7,968 bases of DNA from Gemmatimonadota bacterium (GTDB lineage: Bacteria; Gemmatimonadota; Gemmatimonadetes; Palauibacterales; Palauibacteraceae). The stretch covers positions 1 through 7,968 of the forward strand of contig JARFPW010000236.1 of NCBI GenBank assembly GCA_029288095.1. Reading direction: 5' to 3'. Position 1 is the first letter of the stretch; each line of letters opens with the position of its first letter. Below the pieces are notes generated by a model. The model was given only the letters and a program-made list of their open reading frames with translations, had not been told where the DNA came from and did no database searches. Shown here one piece after another: positions 1 to 7,147 of this stretch. The position numbers and the translations under genes were made by a program.

Positions 1-98
1 CGGCGGGCCAGGCGAAGCATAAGGTTAGCCTCGCTCATGTAACGCTCCGTCCACGTACGGTCGGTAAGAGCGATTATACCCACGCTCGTGCTCGCCAT
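1..98 (-). CDS. Start of a third gene in the leftward operon, possibly a glycosyltransferase (partial)
   Basis: An open frame of 32 codons begins with ATG at 98 and runs off the left edge without a stop. It reads MASTSVGIIALTDRTW and continues with ERYMSEANLMLRLARR-like sequence. The start codon shares its A with the epimerase stop (TGATG), and an AGGG lies five bases upstream, inside the end of the epimerase gene, so initiation here is well supported. The pattern of a short hydrophobic strand, then a Trp, then 'LM.RLARR' resembles the N-terminus of GT4-type glycosyltransferases that open with a 'W..R.....LM..LA' segment. That would suit a polysaccharide operon. The fragment is too short to prove the family: a coupled gene is clear, its function is inferred. 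Confidence 0.5.
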   Translation of the reverse strand, partial: MASTSVGIIALTDRTWTERYMSEANLMLRLAR

Positions 99-1117
99 CA
101 GGGCCCTGCCGTCACCACCTCAGCCGATTCGACTTCTTCGAGCCACTCGACGTAACGAGATACGCCGTCGGCGAAGTCGATCCGGGGGCGGTAGCCCAGT
201 TCTTCCTCCAGTCGGCTCGTATCGGCGGCTTGCGTGTTCCGCATACCGCCGCCCCCGCGCGAGAGCCGTGCCTTCACACCGAGCACACGGCTCAGCGTTT
301 CTGCGAGTTCCTCCAGACCGATGACCCGGCCGTGACCGACGTTGAGAATCCGGAATATCGGGGCGTTCGGCGGGAGCTGACGAAGCTGGACGGCGGCCCG
401 ACTGGCTGCCTCGACGGCGTCATCGATATGGGTATAGTCAAGACCTGTCACTCCATCACCATGGATCGGTACCGGCTTCTTCTGACGCAAGAGCGTCAGG
501 AACTGGTTGATCGCGAGGTCGGGCCGCTGACGCGGACCGTAGACGGTGAAGAAGCGGAGGCAATACACCGAGAGCCCCCACCGGTGATGCCACGAGTGGC
601 AGAGTAGCTCACCCGATCGCTTGGAAGCGGCGTAGGGAGAGCTTGGCGTGCCCGCCGCATGTTCTTCGGAGAGCGGCTCAGCCGCATCATCTCCATACAC
701 CGAGGACGAACTCGCGAACACAAGCCTCGAAACCCGGTAGCGCCGCATCGTCTCGAGAAGACGAAGAGTACCAGTCACGTTGACGTCGTAGCACAAGCCC
801 GGGTCGTTAACCGACGGCTGGACGCCCGGACGCGCGGCCAGATGGATAACCAGGTCGAAGGGAACCGTTCCGAACAGGCCGTCAAGCAGGATCTGGTCCC
901 TAACATCGCCCTCGACGACGTGCATGCGCGGGTGCAGCCCAACGCGCGAGATGTTGCGTCGCTTGAGCTCCGGGTCATAGAAATCGTCGAAATTGTCCAG
1001 GCCCCAGACCGAGTGACCATCGTTCGTAAGCCGCTCGCAGAGGTGCGACCCGATGAAGCCGGCCGCGCCCGTCACCAGTATCCGCATCGCCCGATCCGCC
1101 GTCTCGACCGCGCTCAT
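98..1117 (-). CDS. NAD-dependent nucleotide-sugar epimerase, UDP-glucuronate 4-epimerase-like
   Basis: This 339-residue protein is an extended short-chain dehydrogenase/reductase. The Rossmann motif GAAGFIG is at residues 17-23, and the segment GLDNFDDFYDPELKRRN (39-55) is characteristic of the UDP-glucuronate 4-epimerase group (CapI/LspL/GAE type). The catalytic residues are visible as the SSSSVYG strand (136-142) and the YAASK motif with Tyr162 and Lys166. A GPRQRPDLAI segment typical of nucleotide-sugar epimerases follows. The family interconverts UDP-GlcA and UDP-GalA in the cytosol using tightly bound NAD; the precise substrate here is inferred. The ATG at 1117 overlaps the upstream stop as TGATG. 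The family usually starts within a few residues of the 'ILVTG' strand, so the Met at residue 11 (position 1087) is an alternative start. Its own stop overlaps the next gene in the same way. Other possibilities are UDP-glucose 4-epimerase or a related decarboxylase/epimerase. Confidence 0.88.
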   Translation of the reverse strand: MSAVETADRAMRILVTGAAGFIGSHLCERLTNDGHSVWGLDNFDDFYDPELKRRNISRVGLHPRMHVVEGDVRDQILLDGLFGTVPFDLVIHLAARPGVQPSVNDPGLCYDVNVTGTLRLLETMRRYRVSRLVFASSSSVYGDDAAEPLSEEHAAGTPSSPYAASKRSGELLCHSWHHRWGLSVYCLRFFTVYGPRQRPDLAINQFLTLLRQKKPVPIHGDGVTGLDYTHIDDAVEAASRAAVQLRQLPPNAPIFRILNVGHGRVIGLEELAETLSRVLGVKARLSRGGGGMRNTQAADTSRLEEELGYRPRIDFADGVSRYVEWLEEVESAEVVTAGP

Positions 1118-3474
1118 CAGACAGACTCGGCCTGGTAGTAGTAATTCGCGTAGTACGGGTAGTAGTGAGAGTTCGTCGGAACCGCGTTGAGTACTGCCCC
1201 CACGATCGGGACGTCGACGTTGCCTATCAGATCCAGCTTCGTGCGTGCCAGCACCTCATCCGTCTCGCCGGCTCTGAGCACGACCACCACCTTGTCAGCC
1301 CGCTTACCCAGCACGAGCGCGTCCGCGCCCGCCGCCAGGGGCGGCGCGTCGAGCACTACGACGTCGAAGTCCGTACGCAGATCCTTGAGAAGCGCGTCCA
1401 TCAGAGCGGAGTCGAGCAGTTCCAGGTTGAAATGCGTGCCCGCTCCCTTCGCGATCATCGTCAGGTCCTCGATTTTCGTCGCCTGTCGAACGTCGGCTGC
1501 GGTTGCCTTGCCCTTCAGGTAATCGGCCAGGCCCGGCGAGCGGTCCACGCCGAACATTTCCTCCGCATGTCCGCGCCGGATATCGGCGTCGATGAGAATC
1601 GTCCGGTAGCCTGCCGAGGCGTAGGAAATCGCCAGGTTCGCGGAGACCATCGACTTCCCGTCCCGTGGCGCAGGGCTCGTGACCAGCACGAGTCCGCGGG
1701 AAGTGCCGTTCGAATGGCTGATCTGCACTCGGATCGACCGGAACGACTCGACGGCTACGTTGGCATCCACACCGCTGGACTCGTCCAAACGCGGAACGAT
1801 GCCCAGCACCGGAAGTCCAAGCCCCTTCTCCACCTGGTCCGGATAGCGGATTCGCTTGTCCATCTTGTCGAGAAGAAGCGCCCCGACGAGGCCCAGGCCG
1901 AGTCCGGCCAGGCTGGCTATCAGCATGATCTGCGGGACGGCGTTCTCCGTAGGTCCGAGCGGCGGAGACGCGCGATCCAACACCTGGAGGCCCGGTGAAC
2001 TCGTAGCTTCCGTCAGTTCCGCTGCCTTCAAGCTACGCTGCAGGTTCGCATGCAGATCCGCTGCAGCGCCCATCTCTCGCTCGAGCCGGGCTTCCTCGAT
2101 CGTCCTGCCGGGGATGGCACGCAACTCCCCGGTCTGAGCATCGAGTTCGGCATTCAGAGTGGCGAGGCGCTGCGACAACTGGTTGATCAGGTCGCTGACC
2201 AGGTCAGGGATCTGAACGGTCTTGATCTGATTGATTTCCTCCGCAACCAGCTGAACCGGCTCTGCCTGCTCCGTGTACGTCAGCAGGTAGGTGCGTCGCA
2301 GGGCCTCCTTGACATTCAGATTGTCGAGAGTGGCGCGCAGTACGGGGTAGTCGCTCGCGGAACTCAGCGTCATCAGGGTCAGGACATCTACCGGGCCACC
2401 CGCACGCGACTCCCTCAGAATCGTAGCCAGCTGATCCAGCTCGCTCTGGATCTCACGCTGCTCCACCCGCTTCGTGAAGAAGGCTCCAAATACCGGGTCA
2501 CCCGAGCCCAGGACCGTCCCCCGGCCACTTCCACCGAGATCAGGTGTCGGCAGGAACTGGCGCTCCGAGGGTTGCGTGATCGCCCCGATGCGGAAGTTCT
2601 GGTAGCTGAACTCAGCATCCCGAAGCCGGTCCTCCGCGACGCCGGTCTGCTCCTGAAGGATCGCCACGTTCTGTCTAAGCTGCGCGTTCTTCAGATTCGT
2701 CGCCGTCGTAATGAACTGGGCCTGCAGGGCGTTGAGTAGCGGCGCCGACTGCTCGGCGTTGTCCCACGTGAGGCGAGCGACGAGGATTCCCGCATCCTCG
2801 ATGTAGTCTACCCTCAACGTCTCCCGGACACGGGCGCGGGCTTGCCGCATCGACAGTACCGAGAACCTGGCCTCTGCCTCGCCGTCGAAAGCACTCCGCG
2901 GCGGGTCCCATACGAATCCGAACGATCCACCTATCGGGCTGCCAAGACGACCGCGCTCAACGGCGCTCGTATCCGCGAGCGCCAACTCATAGGAGCCGTC
3001 GCGTGCTGTGGAAAGCGTGTAGCTGCCCGAGATCACCGGGCCACCCAGTTTGAAATCCCGGAACGCGGTAGAATCGACACCGTCGATGCGATCGGCCCGC
3101 AGATAGAGTTGCATGTCTTCGACGACCGGACCGATTACCGTGTTGCTGCGAAAGACGTTGCTCCAACCCTCCCCTGCCAGCGGGTCCTCTCCACGGAGCG
3201 CGCCGGTCTTGTTGTCCTCCTCGAGCCAGATCGTCGCCTCTACACGGTACTCAGGCTCAACGAACCGGCTGGCGACGAGGCCCCCGGCCACGCCCAGCAG
3301 CGTGCAGCCGGCGATCAGCCACTTCCACCGCCAGAGTGAATCGAACAGACGCCGGACATCCACGTTGTCCCCGCCATCAAAAGCGTCCAGCGCGTAGCTG
3401 TCGTGCGCCTGGATTTCGTATGGCCGCCTCTGTATGGCAGGCAACCGCTCGGGAGTATCTGGATGCTCGTTCAC
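1117..3474 (-). CDS. Wzz/BY-kinase fusion: polysaccharide chain-length and export tyrosine autokinase (Wzc-like)
   Basis: The protein is 785 residues long from the GTG at 3474. A cytosolic N-terminus leads to a first membrane helix (about 52-69), a large periplasmic Wzz-type region rich in predicted coiled coil (about 70-515), and a second helix (about 516-535). The cytoplasmic BY-kinase domain follows. It has the EX2RX2R oligomerisation motif (Glu576, Arg579, Arg582), Walker A PAPRDGKS (Lys607), Walker A' ILIDAD (Asp629, Asp631) and Walker B VVVLDAPP (Asp709). Seven tyrosines lie in the last 15 residues (771, 772, 774, 775, 778-780), the usual autophosphorylation tail. Such proteins control length and export of capsule or exopolysaccharide through phosphorylation-dependent octamer cycling, opposed by a phosphatase that is not in this window. 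The frame opens with TTG at 3480, but AGGGA at 3482-3486 sits two bases from that TTG and about eight from the GTG, so GTG is preferred. It is the first gene of a coupled leftward operon. Confidence 0.93.
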   Translation of the reverse strand: MNEHPDTPERLPAIQRRPYEIQAHDSYALDAFDGGDNVDVRRLFDSLWRWKWLIAGCTLLGVAGGLVASRFVEPEYRVEATIWLEEDNKTGALRGEDPLAGEGWSNVFRSNTVIGPVVEDMQLYLRADRIDGVDSTAFRDFKLGGPVISGSYTLSTARDGSYELALADTSAVERGRLGSPIGGSFGFVWDPPRSAFDGEAEARFSVLSMRQARARVRETLRVDYIEDAGILVARLTWDNAEQSAPLLNALQAQFITTATNLKNAQLRQNVAILQEQTGVAEDRLRDAEFSYQNFRIGAITQPSERQFLPTPDLGGSGRGTVLGSGDPVFGAFFTKRVEQREIQSELDQLATILRESRAGGPVDVLTLMTLSSASDYPVLRATLDNLNVKEALRRTYLLTYTEQAEPVQLVAEEINQIKTVQIPDLVSDLINQLSQRLATLNAELDAQTGELRAIPGRTIEEARLEREMGAAADLHANLQRSLKAAELTEATSSPGLQVLDRASPPLGPTENAVPQIMLIASLAGLGLGLVGALLLDKMDKRIRYPDQVEKGLGLPVLGIVPRLDESSGVDANVAVESFRSIRVQISHSNGTSRGLVLVTSPAPRDGKSMVSANLAISYASAGYRTILIDADIRRGHAEEMFGVDRSPGLADYLKGKATAADVRQATKIEDLTMIAKGAGTHFNLELLDSALMDALLKDLRTDFDVVVLDAPPLAAGADALVLGKRADKVVVVLRAGETDEVLARTKLDLIGNVDVPIVGAVLNAVPTNSHYYPYYANYYYQAESV

Positions 3475-3481
3475 GCACAAA

Positions 3482-3486
3482 TCCCT
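3482..3486 (-). promoter_or_regulatory. Ribosome binding site that favours the GTG start of the BY-kinase gene
   Basis: The minus strand reads AGGGA here. The distance to GTG at 3474 is about eight bases, which is normal. The distance to the longer-frame TTG at 3480 is about two bases, which is too short. This decides the start call. A nine-codon open frame (ATG at 3500) ends in TGA at 3473-3471 and overlaps the GTG, and it may matter for initiation. Confidence 0.5.
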
Positions 3487-3602
3487 GTTTCAGCCATCAT
3501 CGCCACGTCGATCGCGAGGCTCGGTCGGAACCGCCAAACGCAAGAGCAGTGCCGAACAACGGTCCCGCGATTTCGCCCGGTTAGTCGGCCGGGAAAGCCC
3601 TG

Positions 3603-3618
3603 CGGGAGCTACCTCCCG
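3603..3618 (-). promoter_or_regulatory. GTAG-loop hairpin in the leader of the BY-kinase operon, ops-like candidate
   Basis: On the minus strand the sequence is CGGGAG, GTAG, CTCCCG: a perfect 6-bp stem with a four-base loop, about 130 bases before the BY-kinase start. From memory, the enterobacterial ops element GGCGGTAGCGTG forms a non-template-strand hairpin whose loop is also GTAG closed by G-C, and it recruits RfaH to polysaccharide operons. The shared core here is GGTAGC. The hairpin and its position are seen; any ops-like role is inference. It lacks the T-run needed for a terminator. Confidence 0.35.
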
Positions 3619-3645
3619 AACGGTCAGGCATTCACCGGCACCGAG

Positions 3646-3674
3646 AACATAGTACGTCGATCCATCGAAAAAGA
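3646..3674 (-). promoter_or_regulatory. Possible promoter of the leftward operon (weak)
   Basis: On the minus strand TCTTTT (3674-3669) is followed after 17 bases by TATGTT (3651-3646), with an overlapping alternative, TACTAT (3654-3649). The -10 candidates match 4 of 6 bases of the TATAAT consensus, while the -35 is poor. It is the most AT-rich minus-strand stretch upstream of the operon and would place the GTAG hairpin some 25-40 bases into the transcript. The housekeeping consensus of this organism is unknown, so this is tentative. Confidence 0.22.
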
Positions 3675-3816
3675 GCCCTCAGTGTCGGATGGTCGCAACA
3701 CCTGCGGTCAGGACTCCGGACGGCGGGGCCGCCCGAACCGCGACAACGCGAACGGCGATTAGCCCGGAAGTCTGCGTAGATCGTGGGATCAGTGACCATC
3801 AGAGCCGTACGGTCGT

Positions 3817-3826
3817 CCATATATGG
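3817..3826. promoter_or_regulatory. AT-rich palindrome CCATATATGG, possible operator or -10 region
   Basis: A perfect 10-base palindrome with a six-base A/T core sits in otherwise GC-rich intergenic DNA, 85 bases before glmS. It could be a small operator half-site pair or contain a -10 (TATATG) for the rightward genes. No good -35 lies at the right distance. A 10-base palindrome can also occur by chance. Confidence 0.2.
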
Positions 3827-3857
3827 CCCGGCCCTTGTATTCCCAATTGCCGCACGT

Positions 3858-3874
3858 GCCGCCGCCTGGGCGGC
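3858..3874 (+). repeat. GC hairpin in the glmS leader region
   Basis: GCCGCC (3858-3863) can pair with GGCGGC (3869-3874) around a five-base loop. There is no following T-run, so it is not an intrinsic terminator. It could affect glmS mRNA stability, but in GC-rich DNA it may simply be chance. Confidence 0.25.
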
Positions 3875-3910
3875 CACAGGCCACGACTTGTTAACGGGCG
3901 GTTCATAACC

Positions 3911-5737
3911 ATGTGTGGGATCATTGCATACGTCGGCCCGGATGAGGCAGCGCCAGTTCTACTCAAAGGTCTGGAGCGTCTCGAATATCGAGGTTACGAC
4001 TCCGCAGGCATGGCGGTGCAGAACGGCCGGGGCCTCGAGGTGCGACGCGTGTGCGGCCGGATTGAGGCTCTGACGCAGCGCCTGCGTGAAGCGCCCGTTG
4101 CCGGCACGTCGGGCATTGCCCACACACGGTGGGCCACGCATGGAGAGCCGAACGAACTCAATGCGCATCCGCACGTTGACACGGCCCGCGCGATTGCGGT
4201 GGTTCACAACGGGATCATCGAGAACGCGGATCTTCTCCGCGTCGAGCTGCGGCGGCGAGGTCACGAGTTTCGTTCAGAAACCGATTCGGAAGTTCTGGCC
4301 CACCTGATAGCCGATCAACATGATCCGCCTCTTCATCTAGCGGTTTCCCGCGCACTCCGGCTCGTTGAAGGCACATTCGGTATTGCGGTCATTTCAGCCC
4401 TTGAGCCCGACCGAATCGTCTGTGCCAGGAAGGGATCGCCGTTGATGATCGGCCTGGGTCGCGGAGCGATCTACGCAGCGTCCGACGCCTCGGCCATCAT
4501 TCCCCACACGCGTCGCGTCGTCTATCTGGACGATGGCGAGATGGCTGTGTTCGATACTTCCGGCTGTGACATCGTCAACATGGAAGCGATGTCCCGGGTC
4601 GACTTGCGCGTGGAGCAGATCGAATGGGACCTCGAGGAGGCCTCGCGCGGCGGGTATCCACACTACATGCTGAAGGAGATCCACGAACAACCCGAAACGA
4701 TTGCCAGCACGCTTCGTGGCCGCATCGTCGGGGGCGGGGAAGCGGTTCGATTGGGCGGTCTGCGCGAAGTGGCTGATTCTCTGAAGACAGCGCGCCGGGT
4801 GATCTTCACGGCCTGTGGTACGTCATGGCACGCAGGTCAAATCGGCGCGTACCTGCTGGAAGAGCTGGCCAGGATCCCGGCGTCCGTGGAATATGCCAGC
4901 GAGTGGCGCTATCGAGATCCGGTGCTCGAACCAGATACGGTGGTCATCGGGATATCCCAGTCTGGTGAGACCGCCGACACGCTCGCCGCGATTGAGTTGG
5001 CCAAGCGGCGCGGCTGCACGACGCTCGGCATCATCAATACGGTGGGAAGTTCCATAGCCCGACTCACCGATGCCGGAGTTTACCTCCATGCCGGACCGGA
5101 AATCGGAGTGGCATCCACCAAGGCGTTCACCTCTCAGGTGGTCGCGTTGACTCTGTTCAGCCTCTGCATGGGGAGGCGGCGGGGGCTGTCCTCAGAGCTG
5201 ATTCACGAGTACCTGGAGGCCCTCACCGCGTTGCCCGACCAGGTACAGAAGATTCTCGACCGGGCGGACGAGATAGAGGCGCTAGCCTCTCGCCTCGCAG
5301 GCCACGACAACTTCCTCTACCTGGGCCGGGGCTACAGCTTTCCGGTTGCGCTGGAGGGGGCTCTCAAGTTGAAGGAGATCAGCTACGTACACGCCGAGGG
5401 TTTCTCGGCGGCTGAAATGAAGCACGGGCCGATCGCGCTGATCGATGAAGACATGCCCGTTCTCGTGGTTGCGCCGAGGGATGCCAGCTATCCAAAGGTG
5501 CTCTCGAACATGCAGGAAGTGAAGGCCCGTGGTGGGCACCTCGTCACTATATCGAGCGAGCCCAATGGACTCGCCGAGTTGTCCGATGAGCTGTTCACGG
5601 TGCCCCACACCGTGGACGCACTGCTGCCCGTGCTGACCAGTGTGCCGTTGCAGCTGCTCGCGTATCATATCGGAGTGTTACGCGGCTGCGACGTAGACAA
5701 GCCGCGAAACCTGGCCAAGAGCGTCACCGTCGAATAG
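3911..5737 (+). CDS. glmS: Glutamine--fructose-6-phosphate aminotransferase (isomerizing), GlmS
   Basis: This 608-residue protein makes glucosamine-6-phosphate from fructose-6-phosphate and glutamine, the first committed step to UDP-GlcNAc. The N-terminal class II glutaminase domain starts MCGIIAYVG, with Cys2 as nucleophile once Met is removed, and carries YRGYDSAG (26-33) and HTRWATHG (71-78). Two SIS sugar-isomerase domains follow: ACGTSWHAG (from 301) and GISQSGETADT (347 on) in the first, and LGRGYSFPVALEGALKLKEI plus AEMKHGP in the second. The tail is DKPRNLAKSVTVE, with the conserved lysine at 603. Length matches the family (about 609). The frame is open 74 codons upstream to 3689, but the Cys must follow the initiator Met, so ATG 3911 is certain. 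The ribosome site is weak (GGGCGG, nine bases upstream). All key residues seem intact. It sits 13 bases before wecB, which uses its end product after further steps. Confidence 0.97.
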   Translation: MCGIIAYVGPDEAAPVLLKGLERLEYRGYDSAGMAVQNGRGLEVRRVCGRIEALTQRLREAPVAGTSGIAHTRWATHGEPNELNAHPHVDTARAIAVVHNGIIENADLLRVELRRRGHEFRSETDSEVLAHLIADQHDPPLHLAVSRALRLVEGTFGIAVISALEPDRIVCARKGSPLMIGLGRGAIYAASDASAIIPHTRRVVYLDDGEMAVFDTSGCDIVNMEAMSRVDLRVEQIEWDLEEASRGGYPHYMLKEIHEQPETIASTLRGRIVGGGEAVRLGGLREVADSLKTARRVIFTACGTSWHAGQIGAYLLEELARIPASVEYASEWRYRDPVLEPDTVVIGISQSGETADTLAAIELAKRRGCTTLGIINTVGSSIARLTDAGVYLHAGPEIGVASTKAFTSQVVALTLFSLCMGRRRGLSSELIHEYLEALTALPDQVQKILDRADEIEALASRLAGHDNFLYLGRGYSFPVALEGALKLKEISYVHAEGFSAAEMKHGPIALIDEDMPVLVVAPRDASYPKVLSNMQEVKARGGHLVTISSEPNGLAELSDELFTVPHTVDALLPVLTSVPLQLLAYHIGVLRGCDVDKPRNLAKSVTVE

Positions 5738-5750
5738 GAACAACCGACAC

Positions 5751-6887
5751 ATGCAGAAACTCCTCCATATAGTGGGCGCACGGCCGAACTTCATGAAGAT
5801 CGCGCCAGTAATGAAGGCGTTCGATCGCACGGGTGAGGTACAGCAGACTCTCGTGCACACCGGTCAGCACTACGACGACGAGTTGTCGAAGTACTTCTTC
5901 GAGGACCTTGGTCTTCCGCGGCCCGATGTGGACCTGGGAGTTGGATCGGCGAGCCACGCCGTCCAAACAGCCAGGGTCATGATAGCCGTCGAACCGGTGC
6001 TGCTGCGCGTGCAGCCGGACTGGGTGTTCACGGTAGGTGACGTAAACTCCACGGTAGCCGCCGCGCTCGTCGCGGCCAAGCTCGGAATCAGGGTGGCCCA
6101 TGTGGAAGCCGGATTGCGGAGCGGTGACTGGACTATGCCCGAGGAGATCAACCGCGTGGTGACGGACCGGCTCAGCGACGCCCTGTTTACCACTGAGCCA
6201 TCTGCTGCGGACAATCTGCTCGCCGAGGGTGTATCGGCGGACCGGATCCACTTCGTCGGCAACGTCATGATCGACACGCTCCTCGCGCACCAGGAGCGGG
6301 CCACGGCGCTCAACGTGGCGGCCGGAATGGGGTTTGAGAACGGCGACTATGTGCTCGTCACGCTTCATCGTCCGTCCAACGTCGACTCGCGGGATCGGCT
6401 AGCGCCGTTACTCGAAGCTCTCGGTCAGGTCTCACTGCTGACGGGCCATCCAGTAGTGCTGCCGCTCCATCCGCGTACGGCTGCGCGCATTCGTGAACTG
6501 CGGCTGGAGCATCTCCTTTCGCCGTTGCACGTGCTTCCGCCATTGAGATATCTGGAGTTTCTGGGCCTCATGGCCTCCGCAGGGCTGGTCCTGACGGACT
6601 CCGGGGGGATCCAGGAGGAGACCACCGTGCTCGGAGTGCCCTGTATTACGCTGCGCTCCAATACGGAGCGCCCCGTCACCATCACGCATGGCACGAATCG
6701 CCTGTACTACGGTGACCCCGACGGGATTCCCGACGAGGTCCGCTCGGCGTTATTGGAGCGTCGGGAGGCCACGATTCCGCCACTCTGGGACGGCCGGGCG
6801 GCGGATCGGATCGCCCAGATAACGCTCGAGTCGGAGGTTGATCCGGCAGCGGCCGCCGGACCAGCCGGACGAGTATCTGCGGGCTGA
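5751..6887 (+). CDS. wecB: UDP-N-acetylglucosamine 2-epimerase (non-hydrolysing), WecB
   Basis: This 378-residue cytosolic enzyme interconverts UDP-GlcNAc and UDP-ManNAc, the precursor of ManNAc or ManNAcA residues in surface glycans. The GT-B fold is recognisable from GARPNFMK (9-16), TGQHYD (37-42), VGDVNST with Asp97, HVEAGLR with Glu119, MPEEINR with Glu131/132, TLHRPSNVD with His206, TDSGGIQEE (282-290) and RSNTERPVT (302-310). The Asp, Glu, Glu and His agree with the catalytic set known for E. coli WecB, and the length is normal. The short alanine- and glycine-rich tail after about residue 360 is not conserved. AGGA overlapping the glmS stop lies 11 bases before the ATG and serves as ribosome site, so glmS and wecB are almost certainly one transcript. 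A UDP-ManNAc dehydrogenase, the usual partner, is not in the window. Confidence 0.95.
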   Translation: MQKLLHIVGARPNFMKIAPVMKAFDRTGEVQQTLVHTGQHYDDELSKYFFEDLGLPRPDVDLGVGSASHAVQTARVMIAVEPVLLRVQPDWVFTVGDVNSTVAAALVAAKLGIRVAHVEAGLRSGDWTMPEEINRVVTDRLSDALFTTEPSAADNLLAEGVSADRIHFVGNVMIDTLLAHQERATALNVAAGMGFENGDYVLVTLHRPSNVDSRDRLAPLLEALGQVSLLTGHPVVLPLHPRTAARIRELRLEHLLSPLHVLPPLRYLEFLGLMASAGLVLTDSGGIQEETTVLGVPCITLRSNTERPVTITHGTNRLYYGDPDGIPDEVRSALLERREATIPPLWDGRAADRIAQITLESEVDPAAAAGPAGRVSAG

Positions 6888-7050
6888 TCCAAGTCGCCGT
6901 GCGAAATCCGCAGCGAATCGGCAAAATGCCCTCGCGAAGCGTGTCGCGCTCCGAATAGCGTTCTCCGGATCCCCCGATACAACGCCTTTCAATTCCTTGG
7001 TTTCTCGCAGTTCGTCGCATCTTTCCTACACGTTCCTGCCGATATGCCGG

Positions 7051-7075
7051 ATTCCCGCCACACGGGCGCGGGAAT
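7051..7075. repeat. Perfect 8-bp inverted repeat before the response regulator gene
   Basis: ATTCCCGC (7051-7058) pairs exactly with GCGGGAAT (7068-7075) around a nine-base spacer. It could be an operator dyad for a regulator, including autoregulation by the gene downstream, or a factor-dependent transcription end for glmS-wecB. No T-run follows on either strand. Confidence 0.35.
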
Positions 7076-7129
7076 TGCCCGATCCTTCTCCCGCGAGGCG
7101 TCATCGTTGGCGCCAGGACTCATCAGGAA

Positions 7130-7147
7130 GGCATTCGTGGGAATGCC
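7130..7147 (+). repeat. Perfect hairpin directly in front of the response regulator ribosome site
   Basis: GGCATTC (7130-7136), loop GTGG, GAATGCC (7141-7147) form a perfect 7-bp stem. The candidate Shine-Dalgarno begins at the very next base. This suggests a 5' leader structure that could shape translation or mRNA stability; that role is inferred. Confidence 0.4.

Larger units (their letters stand above)
3475..3910. other. Divergent intergenic region between the BY-kinase operon and glmS-wecB
   Basis: About 436 bases separate the two divergent starts. The plus frame of glmS stays open back to 3689, and a minus frame is open from 3877 to 3632, but neither translation resembles a protein family and both are arginine- and proline-rich, as expected of random GC-rich DNA. 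The region should hold both promoters. Visible structures are a candidate minus-strand promoter (3646-3674), a cluster of short hairpins on the minus-strand leader (3576-3618), an AT-rich palindrome (3817-3826) and a GC hairpin before glmS (3858-3874). I see no tRNA, no glmS ribozyme and no riboswitch family that I recognise. Confidence 0.7.

Noticed and set aside
1165..1998. Long plus-strand open frame antisense to the BY-kinase gene (and similar ones at 2050-2739, 230-607 and 659-1138)
   Set aside because: These are antisense shadows of well-supported minus-strand genes in high-GC DNA. Their translations are rich in Arg, His and Gln and lack motifs.
3632..3877. Minus-strand open frame of 81 codons in the divergent intergenic region
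   Set aside because: Its composition is arginine- and alanine-rich with no recognisable motif, it has no clear ribosome site, and it overlaps the probable promoter area.
3689..3910. A 74-codon in-frame extension of glmS upstream of its ATG
   Set aside because: The glutaminase needs the Cys directly after the initiator Met (MCGII). The extension has no family resemblance and is simply open GC-rich DNA.
3820..3910. Possible glmS ribozyme in the glmS leader
   Set aside because: The ribozyme is known from Firmicutes-type bacteria. I see no matching core near the start, only a simple GC hairpin.
5724..6368. Minus-strand open frame of 214 codons across wecB
   Set aside because: It is antisense to wecB, whose catalytic motifs are intact along the whole length.
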